Shown here in pieces: positions 28,641-36,010 of a stretch of DNA of 64,000 nt. Both the position numbers and the translations under genes were made by a program. Numbering within the stretch: the stretch's first letter is position 1; each line of letters opens with the position of its first letter. The DNA lies in the NCBI RefSeq assembly GCF_002933295.1, contig NZ_PSSW01000002.1, positions 248,001-312,000 of the forward strand. Reading direction: 5' to 3'. Under the pieces are notes generated by a model. The model searched no databases. It worked only from the letters and a program-made list of their open reading frames with translations, and was not told where the DNA came from. The DNA comes from Marinobacter flavimaris (GTDB taxonomy: Bacteria; Pseudomonadota; Gammaproteobacteria; Pseudomonadales; Oleiphilaceae).

Positions 28641-28777
28641 GGTAATCGAGCCGGGCGGCTCATCAGCGGGCGGACGAACTGGATCTCAGCGACTATCCTT
28701 TCTCCAGGCATTGTCACTATTGCCAACGGAGCGCTGAGCCCCGTTCGTTCGCAGCCCACCTGCTTTACGAGGTGATC

Positions 28778-30457
28778 ATGACTGATACGGAAAAACGCCC
28801 GCTGTATATACCCTACGCCGGCCCCTCGTTGCTGGAGATGCCTTTGCTGAACAAGGGCAGTGCCTTCACCAACCGGGAGCGCATGGATTTCAACCTGGTC
28901 GGCCTGCTGCCACAGCATGTGGAAACCATCGAGGAGCAGGCAGAGAGGGCCTACAAACAGTACAAGCTGTGCCAGAACGATCTCGACCGCCACATCACAC
29001 TGCGGGCGATCCAGGACGACAACGAAACCCTGTTTTACCGATTGCTGGAAGACCATCTGGAGGAAATGCTCCCGATCATCTACACCCCGACCGTGGGGGA
29101 TGCCTGCCAGGAGTTTTCCAACATTTACCGCAACCATCGCGGCTTGTTTGTCTCCTACCCGGACCGCGAACACCTGGACTACCTGCTGCGCAGCGCCACC
29201 AAGGAACGGGTCAAAGTGATTGTGGTGACCGACGGCGAGCGCATTCTCGGGTTGGGAGACCAGGGCATCGGTGGCATGGGCATTCCCATCGGCAAACTGT
29301 CCCTGTACACCGCCTGTGGCGGCATCAGCCCGGCCAATACCCTGCCGATCATGCTGGACGTGGGAACCAATAACCAGCAACTGCTGGATGACCCCATGTA
29401 CATGGGCTGGCGGCACAAGCGTATCGGCCAGAAAGAATACGACGAATTCGTGGCCGACTTCCTCGCGGCAGTGAAGCGCCGCTGGCCCAGCGTGCTGGTG
29501 CAGTTTGAGGACTTCGCGCAGAACAACGCCATGCGGTTACTGAACAAGTACCGGGACCAGGCCTGTTGCTTCAACGACGATATTCAGGGCACGGCTTCAG
29601 TGTGCCTGGCCACCTTGCTGGCCGCCTGCAAAACGAAGAAAGAAAAGGTCAGTGAACAGACCGTCGCGTTTTTGGGCGCCGGGTCCGCCGGCTGCGGTAT
29701 TGCCGAGCAGATTATCGTTGCCATGACCAATGAGGGGTTGTCCGAGCATGAGGCGCGCCAACGGGTCTACATGGTCGACCGGGACGGGCTGCTGACCAAC
29801 GATCAGGACGGCCTGCAGGATTTCCAGAGAACACTGACTCAGGACCCCGGGCGGTTAAAGGGCTGGCCGGGCCGGGAACTAATCGATGTGGTCAAACAGG
29901 CCAAGCCATCGGTGCTCATTGGTGTCTCCGGTCAACCCGGCCTGTTTACCGAAGACGTGATCAAAACCATGCACGCGAGCTGTGACCAACCCGTGGTAAT
30001 GCCCCTGTCCAATCCCACCTCCCGGGTGGAGGCCACACCCGAGGATATCCTGAAGTGGACCGATGGAAAGGCCCTGGTCGCTGCCGGTAGTCCCTTCAAG
30101 CCGGTGGAGCTTGATGGCAAAACCTACCCCATCGCCCAGTGCAACAATGCCTACATCTTTCCGGGCGTTGGCCTGGGTGTGGTGGCCGCCGGCGCCTCCC
30201 GGGTAACGGACACCATGCTCACAGCCGCCTCCAACGCCCTGGCAACCCAGGCCCCCATTGTGCAGGGCACCGGGGATGGGCTGTTGCCAGACTTGGCCGG
30301 TATCCAGGACCTCAGCCGCCGAATTGCCTTCGATGTGGCCAGGCAGGCTCAGGAAGAGGGAGTGGCTCTGAGATCCGATGAAGACACCATCCGCCGATCC
30401 ATCGAGCGCAATTTCTGGCGACCGCGTTATCGGCGTTACCTGCGGCGCGCCATCTGA
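28778..30457 (+). CDS. maeA: NAD-dependent malic enzyme
   Basis: A 559-residue malic enzyme of the large type, near E. coli MaeA (565). Seen: [19 protein letters not shown] with the catalytic Tyr, [19 protein letters not shown], the metal site [25 protein letters not shown], the NAD fold [15 protein letters not shown], and [15 protein letters not shown]. It converts malate to pyruvate and CO2 with NAD. ATG 28778 has GAGGTGAT just upstream; GTG 28772 is less likely. A single-gene unit. Confidence 0.93.
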   Translation: MTDTEKRPLYIPYAGPSLLEMPLLNKGSAFTNRERMDFNLVGLLPQHVETIEEQAERAYKQYKLCQNDLDRHITLRAIQDDNETLFYRLLEDHLEEMLPIIYTPTVGDACQEFSNIYRNHRGLFVSYPDREHLDYLLRSATKERVKVIVVTDGERILGLGDQGIGGMGIPIGKLSLYTACGGISPANTLPIMLDVGTNNQQLLDDPMYMGWRHKRIGQKEYDEFVADFLAAVKRRWPSVLVQFEDFAQNNAMRLLNKYRDQACCFNDDIQGTASVCLATLLAACKTKKEKVSEQTVAFLGAGSAGCGIAEQIIVAMTNEGLSEHEARQRVYMVDRDGLLTNDQDGLQDFQRTLTQDPGRLKGWPGRELIDVVKQAKPSVLIGVSGQPGLFTEDVIKTMHASCDQPVVMPLSNPTSRVEATPEDILKWTDGKALVAAGSPFKPVELDGKTYPIAQCNNAYIFPGVGLGVVAAGASRVTDTMLTAASNALATQAPIVQGTGDGLLPDLAGIQDLSRRIAFDVARQAQEEGVALRSDEDTIRRSIERNFWRPRYRRYLRRAI

Positions 30458-30478
30458 CAGTTAGACAGCCGTGCGGAG

Positions 30479-31204
30479 CTAGGGGGAACCGCCGCCCAGT
30501 GAATCTTCCGAGGCCAGCGCCTCCGCAATGTATTGATAGCCCCGCTGGCCGGGGTGATAACCGTCACTGGCCAGGAGCTCAGGGTCGGTGACCACGGGGT
30601 AGTTCACGTAGCGGAAGTCCTGGGGAAACCGCCTTGCGAGGCGGATATAGAGGTTATCCAGCTGCCGCGCCCGCCAACCCACCACGTACCGAAGCGGCGA
30701 GGGCAGCGCCGTGAACAGGTGCATGGGCGGCACGCTGAGAAGCAGAATGGGCCCCGAATACCGAGGTGCGAGCAATTGGCGCAATTCCCGCAACTGCCGG
30801 CGGAAACGAAAACGGGGAGTGAACCCCGTGGTGTCGTTCACCCCCATGCTCAACAGCACCACATCCGCCTCTGGCAGTTCAGTGGTTTCCAGCTTGCGAA
30901 TCAAAGCCCCGAGCCGAATACCGTTGATCCCGAAGGTGTGCCAGGCAATGGTCTGGCCCGTGCGCTCATGAATCTGCTTCGCCAACTGGCTGGCCAGTCC
31001 CTGATCGTGGGTTTCAACACCGACACCGGCCGCCGTGGATTCGCCAATCACCAGGACCCGCCTGGCGGGGGTGCCTTCACCGTATTGACCGCACGGTGAA
31101 CCGCCGGCTTCCGGCAGCCTGGGCGTGGTGCGGCGGGCCTGCTTGCCCTGGTAGAGCAGTACCGGGAAGAGCAGGGCGGTGGTCAGCCAGAAAGGGAGGT
31201 GCAT
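30479..31204 (-). CDS. SGNH/GDSL hydrolase, membrane-anchored or exported
   Basis: A 241-residue SGNH-family hydrolase. The N-terminus is hydrophobic (LPFWLTTALLFPVLLYQG), a membrane anchor or signal. The catalytic Ser block is VLVIGESTAAGVGVETHDQG near residue 50; the Gly/Asn block is LLSMGVNDTTGFTPRF, and the Asp-His pair is SDGYHPGQRGYQYIAEAL near the end. Relatives are esterases or lipases acting on acyl groups. It converges on maeA and precedes the EmrE-like gene on the same strand order. Confidence 0.87.
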   Translation of the reverse strand: MHLPFWLTTALLFPVLLYQGKQARRTTPRLPEAGGSPCGQYGEGTPARRVLVIGESTAAGVGVETHDQGLASQLAKQIHERTGQTIAWHTFGINGIRLGALIRKLETTELPEADVVLLSMGVNDTTGFTPRFRFRRQLRELRQLLAPRYSGPILLLSVPPMHLFTALPSPLRYVVGWRARQLDNLYIRLARRFPQDFRYVNYPVVTDPELLASDGYHPGQRGYQYIAEALASEDSLGGGSP

Positions 31205-31232
31205 CTGAAGGGTCTCCGGTTATGCCGACAGA

Positions 31233-31565
31233 CTAGTGAGCGACTGACTTGGAGAATACATTGATCACCACAACACCGGAAATAATCAGCGCCATCCCGA
31301 TCACACTGGCGGCATCCAGAGTTTGCCCGTAAATCAGCCAGCCGATAAGTGCAACCAATACAAGGCCCATCCCCGCCCAGATGGCATAGGCCACGCCCAC
31401 CGGAATTTCCTTCAGCGTGATCGAGAGGAAGTAAAAGGCCACGGCATAGCCCGCAATCACCAGCAGGGAGGGCCAGAGTTTGGTGAACCCTTCACTGGCT
31501 TTCAGCCCGCTGGTTGCTACCACTTCCGCAACAATGGCAACGCCCAGGAATAACCAACTTTTCAC
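31233..31565 (-). CDS. Small multidrug resistance pump, EmrE-like
   Basis: A 110-residue four-helix SMR protein, the same length as EmrE. The membrane-embedded Glu14 that couples protons to drug export is present ([20 protein letters not shown]). Other blocks: [19 protein letters not shown] and [13 protein letters not shown]. It would export cationic compounds. GTG 31565 is chosen because GGAGA lies at good distance and the length then fits the family. It points away from the cassette array and has no attC site, so it is not itself a cassette. Confidence 0.88.
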   Translation of the reverse strand: MKSWLFLGVAIVAEVVATSGLKASEGFTKLWPSLLVIAGYAVAFYFLSITLKEIPVGVAYAIWAGMGLVLVALIGWLIYGQTLDAASVIGMALIISGVVVINVFSKSVAH

Positions 31566-31669
31566 AGTGAATCTCCAGTACCGCACGAAATTGGGAAGCA
31601 GACGATACCAGCCGGCAGTGCCTTCTTACAGGGTGACTGCAGAAAAGGGAAACTGCACTAAGCTGGGAG

Positions 31670-31715
31670 TGCATGCCGGAGTTATACGAACGCGTTCGCA
31701 AAACTCCGGCATGCA
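31670..31715. repeat. Nested inverted repeat at array edge
   Basis: Outer arms TGCATGCCGGAGTT / AACTCCGGCATGCA match perfectly over 14 bp. The loop contains a 12-bp palindrome CGAACGCGTTCG (31687-31698). The sequence CGTTCGCAAAACTCC (31693-31707) recurs inverted at 31905-31919. Confidence 0.75.
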
Positions 31716-31924
31716 GGATGAGATATGAAGGTAACTATCTGATAGTGTTGAAAGGGTAACGATGGCTAGGAGGAGTTATCCGCCCCTGGTTGAAAGTGGA
31801 GTGGCTCGTGAGTGGGCTTATAACTCTGGCGGTAGCTGTGGTAACTGGTTTCTAAGATGCTATTTTTACTGAATAATTCGGCTTCGCCACTGCTGCAGGG
31901 AACTGGAGTTTTGCGAACGGGGGA

Positions 31925-31944
31925 TATACGAACGTGTTCGTATA
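31925..31944. repeat. TATACGAAC / GTTCGTATA palindrome before cassette 1
   Basis: Nine-base arms with a two-base centre, 8 bp before a GTTAGCT core and 28 bp before the first cassette ORF. The core resembles the palindrome at 31687-31698. It could be an operator or part of a recombination site. Confidence 0.65.
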
Positions 31945-31972
31945 ATTAGCTGTTAGCTGTAAAGGAGACTAC

Positions 31973-32386
31973 GTGCAAACACAGTATTGGGTAGTAGGTG
32001 CCACCTGGGGTGGGAGTGAAGATGTATTACCGCAATTCCTTAAACGGGGCTATTGGTACTGCTGGGATATCAATAAATTTGCTAATGAACAATCTGGTGT
32101 AGGCAATACCATTAAAAATCAGCAGCAAAGATTCGATAAGGTTCGAGTTGGTGATCGTATCGCGGTAAAGCGCCTACGAGGCCAAGGGGCAACAGATATG
32201 TCCGTTCTCGCTATCGGTATCGTCAAAGATGTCGACGTGGAAGAGTGGCGAATTTATGTGGACTGGGTTGCCGACGAGCTTGGCGACCGTAGGGTACCGC
32301 TGAAGGGGTGTACCGCTTCCATACATGGTCCTTTCCTCAATGAGGGAGAAGATAGTGTCTGGGTTAACCAAGTCTTTTGCCTATGA
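31973..32386 (+). CDS. Cassette 1: PUA/EVE-like domain protein
   Basis: A 137-residue protein. The start YWVVGATWGGSEDVLPQFL with YWYCWD, the middle VRVGDRIAVKRL and AIGIVKDVD, is the layout of a small beta-barrel of the PUA/EVE superfamily, often found at the N-terminus of restriction or nucleic-acid-binding proteins. The assignment rests on pattern only. GTG 31973 has AAAGGAG at good distance. First gene of the array; its attC follows within a few bases of the stop. Confidence 0.65.
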   Translation: MQTQYWVVGATWGGSEDVLPQFLKRGYWYCWDINKFANEQSGVGNTIKNQQQRFDKVRVGDRIAVKRLRGQGATDMSVLAIGIVKDVDVEEWRIYVDWVADELGDRRVPLKGCTASIHGPFLNEGEDSVWVNQVFCL

Positions 32387-32391
32387 CCTCA

Positions 32392-32462
32392 GCTAACCAG
32401 TGGGTGAAGCTGACCGCTACTAAGCTGCGCTCCGTATCGGCAGCTTACCCAGGGCGTTAGAC
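32392..32462 (+). other. attC site of cassette 1
   Basis: R'' side GCTAACC, R' side GCGTTAGAC (core GTTAGAC fits GTTRRRY). The arms TGGGTGAAGCTG and CAGCTTACCCA pair except for one extra base, the extrahelical base expected of attC. Confidence 0.85.
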
Positions 32463-32466
32463 ATCT

Positions 32467-33096
32467 ATGGTCTGTTTTATGGAAGTGTGGGTCTCTCCAA
32501 TTAAGGACGTTATTGTTGCATTGGCCGCGATCATTGGGGCGGGTGTTGCTGTTATTGGTTTATCCACATGGAGGCGCCAGCTTCAAGGAACTGCACAATA
32601 TGAGCTCGCCCGACGCTTGCTAAAAGAGGTTTACCAGTTTCGTGAGGCGCTTCAATCCGTTCGGTTTCCGTTCATCGCGTTGAAAGAGATGGAGTTGTCA
32701 GACGATGAAGGGCCTCCACCAGCAAATGACAAAGACAGGCGCCATAGAGAATTAGCAAAGGCATATCAGAACAGATATGACCGGGTGTACGATGCCAGGA
32801 ACGCTCTTGAGGCGACCTTACTTGAAGTTGAGGTACTTTGGGGTGCTGAGCTAGTCGAGAAGGTTCGAAAACTATATAGCTGGGACGGGGAGCTTTACGC
32901 CGCAATCATGGATCATTTAGATACAATTATGTCGGACGCTCCTCGCGGAGGTAGAAGTTTAGAAGACATACGGCGGACAAGAGAAACCATAAATTCCCGC
33001 GGCAACAGGAAAGAAGATAAATTTTTGAGTGGCCTGCAAAGTGATATTCAACAGATAGAAATGGAACTAAAACCGCATCTTAAGCGAGCTGTCTAA
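32467..33096 (+). CDS. Cassette 2: membrane-anchored protein of unknown function
   Basis: A 209-residue protein that I do not recognise. One N-terminal membrane helix (VIVALAAIIGAGVAVIGLS) is followed by a charged helical cytoplasmic part (LARRLLKEVYQFREAL, LVEKVRKLYSWDGELYAAIM) ending in a basic tail. It resembles DUF4760-like anchored helical proteins in layout only. ATG 32467 or 32479 could start it. Placed 10 bp after the attC core, as usual for cassettes. Confidence 0.65.
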   Translation: MVCFMEVWVSPIKDVIVALAAIIGAGVAVIGLSTWRRQLQGTAQYELARRLLKEVYQFREALQSVRFPFIALKEMELSDDEGPPPANDKDRRHRELAKAYQNRYDRVYDARNALEATLLEVEVLWGAELVEKVRKLYSWDGELYAAIMDHLDTIMSDAPRGGRSLEDIRRTRETINSRGNRKEDKFLSGLQSDIQQIEMELKPHLKRAV

Positions 33097-33178
33097 CCAG
33101 TCGTTCCAGTTCGTTTTGGGCCTGGCGGCCCTCCACCGGACGCCCTTATCAGGGCGCCGCTGAACCAAAGCGTTACAA
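33092..33178 (+). other. attC site of cassette 2
   Basis: Begins at TCTAACCAG, which overlaps the stop of the ORF, and ends at AAGCGTTACA. The variable loop forms a hairpin around CCTCCACCGGACGCCC, which is shared with the next attC. Confidence 0.8.
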
Positions 33179-33200
33179 GGCCAACTGAAAGGGAGTTCAA

Positions 33201-33506
33201 GTGGTTACCTGCTATCTGAAGTACGTTATAGATCCCTACAAAACCGCCGAGTTCGAGCGCTACTCGAAAATGTGGATACCTTTGGTCCAGAAATTCGGCG
33301 GTCAGCATCATGGGTATTTCTTGCCCTCCGAGGGCGCAAACAATATAGCTATCGCGTTATTCACGTTCGAGTCGCTGGCAGCCTATGAAAAGTATCGTGA
33401 GGCCTCGTTCAAAGACTCGGATTGCCAAGCCGCCTTCCGATATGCCGAAGAAACTCGTTGTGTACTAAGCTGTGAGCGCAGTTTTATGAGGCCGGTTTTC
33501 GAGTGA
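33201..33506 (+). CDS. Cassette 3: NIPSNAP family protein
   Basis: A 101-residue NIPSNAP-like protein. Typical blocks: YLKYVIDPYKTAEFERYSKM, then HHGYFLPSEGANNIAIALF and YEKYREASFKDSD. It is a single ferredoxin-like barrel unit of the dimeric alpha/beta barrel superfamily. The function of bacterial NIPSNAP proteins is not settled. GTG 33201 has GGGAG upstream. Confidence 0.82.
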   Translation: MVTCYLKYVIDPYKTAEFERYSKMWIPLVQKFGGQHHGYFLPSEGANNIAIALFTFESLAAYEKYREASFKDSDCQAAFRYAEETRCVLSCERSFMRPVFE

Positions 33507-33509
33507 GCT

Positions 33510-33595
33510 TGTAACAAGTGCATTAAGTCTGCTCCGGCCCGACTAGGGCCTCCACCGGACGCCCTAGTCGGGCGCCGCTTATGCAAGCGTTTTGC
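33510..33595 (+). other. attC site of cassette 3
   Basis: Left side TGTAACAAG, right side AAGCGTTTTG. The arms GCCCGACTAGGGC / GCCCTAGTCGGGC pair perfectly over 13 bp around the shared core CCTCCACCGGACGCCC. Confidence 0.8.
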
Positions 33596-33610
33596 GCAAA
33601 AGGAGGGGGC

Positions 33611-34078
33611 GTGCATCATTTGGCAGCCCAATGGATTGTGAGGTTACTGAGGGATAGGAATATTCCCTTTCTGATCTGTGGCGGACTCGCAGCAAAGGGA
33701 TATGGCTCTGAGCGCGATCTAAATGACATCGACCTTTTCGTTCCTGGTGAATACTTTTCGTCGGTGGTTCAGGCTGGCCAGGAGTTTGTCTCTAAAGCTG
33801 CCGCTCACCGACAAGAGGAAGGCTGGGATCTAACCTACGTCCAGTTCAAGTATGAAGGTATCAAAGTGGAGGTAGGTAGCGCTGACGGTCCAAAAATCTA
33901 CGATGCAGTAAACGAAACCTGGGTTCCGCTTAGCATAGATTTTTCTCGATATGCGACCGTGCATTTGCTGGGCCTTGAGCTTCCCCTTATGTTGAAGGAC
34001 GACTTGGTCCAGTATAAATCCGCGCTTTCACGTCCGGTGGATATCGAGGATATCCGTGCTATCCGTGAGAGCGCATAA
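33611..34078 (+). CDS. Cassette 4: nucleotidyltransferase-fold protein
   Basis: A 155-residue protein. ICGGLAAKGYGSERDLNDID near residues 25-44 is the GG...DxD motif of the MNT/nucleotidyltransferase superfamily, with the metal-binding DID; the matching late acidic residue may lie in KVEVGS. Family members include toxins, antitoxins and defence-system enzymes as well as tRNA or antibiotic modifying enzymes. No partner HEPN gene is present. GTG 33611 follows a strong AAAAGGAGGGGG site; the ATG at 33581 lies inside the attC site and is not used. Confidence 0.75.
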   Translation: MHHLAAQWIVRLLRDRNIPFLICGGLAAKGYGSERDLNDIDLFVPGEYFSSVVQAGQEFVSKAAAHRQEEGWDLTYVQFKYEGIKVEVGSADGPKIYDAVNETWVPLSIDFSRYATVHLLGLELPLMLKDDLVQYKSALSRPVDIEDIRAIRESA

Positions 34079-34146
34079 CCAGACCGTGCACTGAATGCAG
34101 AAACCTCCGGTGCCGTTATGTCACCGTTGATGGCAAGCGTTATAGG
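34074..34146 (+). other. attC site of cassette 4
   Basis: Left side CATAACCAG overlaps the stop codon; right side GGCAAGCGTTATAG. Short internal pairing around CGGTG / CACCG. Confidence 0.75.
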
Positions 34147-34219
34147 CCTGGTCGATTTCTGTGCACAGCCTGATCCAATGTAGGTTAGGCTAATCCATAC
34201 CTTTCGGGAGGGCATGGCT

Positions 34220-34441
34220 ATGGTAGATATGATTTTGGAATCAACGATCAAATGTCCAAACTGTGGCCATCAGAAAACGGAAACCATGCCTACCGACTCA
34301 TGCCAGTATTTTTACGAGTGTGAGTCGTGCCATGTTTTACTGAAGCCCAAGCATGGCGACTGCTGTGTCTTTTGTTCATACGCCACAGTACCGTGCCCGC
34401 CAATTCAGCAAGGGGCAGGGTGTTGTGCTCCTGGCCCATAG
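34220..34441 (+). CDS. Cassette 5: GDCCVxC domain protein
   Basis: About 73 residues. Zn-type cysteine pairs CPNCGH and CESCH surround a YFYEC stretch, and the C-terminus reads GDCCVFCSYATVPCPPIQ, the signature of the GDCCVxC family, some members of which carry selenocysteine. The last residues GAGCCAPG add another Cys pair. It probably binds a metal or a thiol-reactive compound; the biochemical role is unknown. ATG 34220 lies 8 bases after GGGAGG; ATG 34214 is too close to it. Family members are often found on mobile DNA. Confidence 0.82.
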   Translation: MVDMILESTIKCPNCGHQKTETMPTDSCQYFYECESCHVLLKPKHGDCCVFCSYATVPCPPIQQGAGCCAPGP

Positions 34442-34494
34442 CAAGTCACGTAAGGCGGACGCGTGAGACGCGCCGCTTCGTTTTCGCGTTAGCT
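34440..34494 (+). other. attC site of cassette 5
   Basis: Compact site ending GCGTTAGCT (core fits GTTRRRY). AAGGCGG and CCGCTT pair with one extra base; the left end is degenerate. Confidence 0.65.
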
Positions 34495-34513
34495 GTGATT
34501 GCCTCACCCGAAA

Positions 34514-34533
34514 AGTGATACTATAGTATCACT
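34514..34533. promoter_or_regulatory. Operator palindrome of the toxin-antitoxin cassette
   Basis: AGTGATACTATAGTATCACT is a perfect 20-bp palindrome containing a TATAGT -10-like sequence, 24 bp before the antitoxin start. Antitoxins of the Phd type commonly bind such sites to repress their own operon. Confidence 0.8.
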
Positions 34534-34557
34534 ATAAATTTGGATCAGGGTTAGCCC

Positions 34558-34815
34558 ATGAAAGTTGAGCTTGTTACGAACCTTAAGCGCCAAGCCACAA
34601 AGATTCTTGCAGATTTGCACTCGTCTAAGGAGCCGATACTGATCACGGAGCATGGTCAGCCATCCGCATACCTTGTTGATGTGCAGGATTATGAGTTTAT
34701 GCAGCGTCGACTTGAGCTGCTTGAGGGGCTCTCACGGGGAGAGCGTGCTGTACTTGAGGGAAGAACGTACAGCCAGAGTGAGGCCAGGGAGAAAATGAGT
34801 AAATGGCTGAAGTAA
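34558..34815 (+). CDS. Cassette 6a: Phd/YefM-family antitoxin
   Basis: An 85-residue antitoxin. N-terminal Phd/YefM DNA-binding fold: LKRQATKILADLHSSKEPIL, then ITEHGQPSAYLVDVQDYE, with a C-terminal helical toxin-binding tail ending REKMSKWLK. It should neutralise the downstream RelE-like toxin and repress the operon through the upstream palindrome. The two genes overlap by 13 bp. Cassettes usually lack promoters; this one has its own, as TA cassettes in integrons do. Confidence 0.9.
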   Translation: MKVELVTNLKRQATKILADLHSSKEPILITEHGQPSAYLVDVQDYEFMQRRLELLEGLSRGERAVLEGRTYSQSEAREKMSKWLK

Positions 34816-35105
34816 TCTGGACGGAGCCCGCCCTTCAAGAACTGGATGCCATCGCCGAGTACATTGTTCTTGATAATCCTGCAGCCGCAAGTCACCTGGT
34901 CCAGGATGTTTTCGATAAGACCGAGCGTTTGGAAGATTTTCCCCAATCCGGACGGATTCCTCCAGAACTCCCTAATTCAGTATACAGGGAGGTAGTGGTT
35001 CCGCCGTGTCGCATTTTTTATCGTGAGGATGATAAGCGAGTTCTCATTCTCTATGTCATGCGAGAGGAGCGACAGCTTCGGGCGTACATGCTTGGGAACA
35101 GCTAA
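34803..35105 (+). CDS. Cassette 6b: RelE/ParE-family toxin
   Basis: A 100-residue toxin of the RelE/ParE fold: VIWTEPALQELDAIAEYIVL at the N-terminus, ERLEDFPQSGRIPPEL in the middle, VVPPCRIFYREDD and LYVMREERQLRAYML at the end. Members cleave mRNA on the ribosome or poison gyrase; the choice between these cannot be made from sequence, though the lack of a strong basic cluster and the ParE-like N-terminal helix lean toward ParE. Overlaps the antitoxin gene. Confidence 0.9.
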   Translation: MAEVIWTEPALQELDAIAEYIVLDNPAAASHLVQDVFDKTERLEDFPQSGRIPPELPNSVYREVVVPPCRIFYREDDKRVLILYVMREERQLRAYMLGNS

Positions 35106-35168
35106 CCAGGCGCGGCACTCGGATGCCTATGTCTCCGCTTCGCTTCATAGCAAAGCCAAGCGTTAAAT
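35100..35168 (+). other. attC site of cassette 6
   Basis: Left side GCTAACCAGG overlaps the toxin stop, right side CCAAGCGTTAAAT (core GTTAAAT fits GTTRRRY). It is the last attC seen. Confidence 0.8.
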
Positions 35169-35215
35169 CAAGGAGACTTCCCGTAGCAGAAAGCCCCCTG
35201 AAACTGTCTTGGCGC

Positions 35216-35719
35216 TTATTGGTAGGCGCCCGCACTGTAGATCAATTCATAGCTGTGGCTATAGATTTCCAGGATGTTTCCGAACGGGTCTTCCATATAA
35301 ATCATGCGGTAGGGCTTCTCGCCGGGGTAATAGTAGCGCGGTTTCTCCATGCGCTTTTTGCCACCTGCGGCCACAATCCGCTCTGCCAGTTCCTCTACGT
35401 TCGGGTCTTGAACGCAGAAATGAAAAACCCCTGTTTTCCAATACTCGAAATTGTCTTCCGGGTTGGTCTGGTTCTTAAACTGGAAAAGCTCCACACCAAT
35501 CCGATCGCCTGTCGATAAGTGAGCGATACGGAACTTGCCCCAGCCCGCGCCAAATACGTCTGTGCACATTTCTCCAATGGCGCTGTCGTCTTCCTCGATC
35601 TCGGTTGGTTCCATAATCAAATACCAACCCATAACCTCCGTGTAGAACTTTACGGCTTGTTCAAGATCCGGCACGGATATGCCGATGTGTGAAAAGTTTC
35701 TTGGGTACACGTTGCTCAT
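35216..35719 (-). CDS. VOC-superfamily protein (glyoxalase / extradiol [15 protein letters not shown])
   Basis: A 167-residue protein with two beta-alpha-beta-beta-beta units. Seen: FSHIGISVPDLEQAVKFYTE, HFCVQDPNVEELAERIVAAG, IYMEDPFGNILEIYSHSYE. Metal ligands typical of the fold are His near the start (SHIG), His in VFHFCV and Glu in ILEIYS. Reaction unknown. It points opposite to the cassettes and is followed by no attC, so it is taken as the chromosomal flank. It is divergent from the LysR gene that the insertion sequence has broken; that regulator probably controlled it. Confidence 0.85.
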   Translation of the reverse strand: MSNVYPRNFSHIGISVPDLEQAVKFYTEVMGWYLIMEPTEIEEDDSAIGEMCTDVFGAGWGKFRIAHLSTGDRIGVELFQFKNQTNPEDNFEYWKTGVFHFCVQDPNVEELAERIVAAGGKKRMEKPRYYYPGEKPYRMIYMEDPFGNILEIYSHSYELIYSAGAYQ

Positions 35720-36010
35720 TGGCTGTCCTCCTTTGTTAAGACTGAGAGCAGGTTACATGGGGCTGATAATTAGTTAAAATTATCATTTATTCTCTAAAAG
35801 ATTACGTAATGTAATGATAAATACGGCCTGGTTACGCACCTTTTGCACACTGGTGGAAGTCGGTCATTTCACCCGAACCGGCGAGCGCCTTCACATGACA
35901 CAGTCGGGGGGTGCATATTCCGGCGAACGTGAACGCCCATTCTGGCTGAACGTGAACACCTTTTTTCTTAACGCATCACCCACCGGAGTTTGTACCCTGG
36001 GTGTTCACGT

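Larger units (their letters stand above)
31566..31972. other. Intergenic region at the left end of the cassette array
   Basis: About 400 bp without a gene, between the EmrE-like start and the first cassette ORF. It carries the nested inverted repeats listed separately (31670-31715, 31905-31944) and a GTTAGCT at 31952-31958 that fits the recombination core of an attI or attC site. No remnant of an integrase gene could be seen. The promoter of the array probably lies here. Confidence 0.5.
31953..35168 (+). mobile_element. Integron gene cassette array without integrase (CALIN-type)
   Basis: Six successive units each contain one or two short plus-strand genes followed at once by an attC-like site ending in GCGTT (cores at 32456, 33172, 33589, 34139, 34488, 35162). 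Each ORF starts within about 10-70 bp of the preceding core, as in integron cassettes. Base use is visibly richer in A/T than in the flanks. No integrase gene occurs anywhere in the window; the flanking genes are malic enzyme, hydrolase and EmrE-like on one side, a VOC protein on the other. Clusters of attC sites lacking an integrase are known as CALINs. Confidence 0.85.

Noticed and set aside
31233..31565. EmrE-like gene as an integron resistance cassette
   Set aside because: It points away from the array and has no attC site; its own ribosome site and neighbours fit a chromosomal gene.
31687..31944. CGAAC-GTTCG palindromes as LexA boxes or lox-type sites
   Set aside because: Gram-positive type LexA boxes have four bases between GAAC and GTTC, here only two; the arms do not match loxP beyond TATACGAA.
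35216..35719. VOC protein as a seventh cassette
   Set aside because: Opposite orientation, no attC on its far side, and it has a divergent LysR gene as in normal chromosomal pairs.
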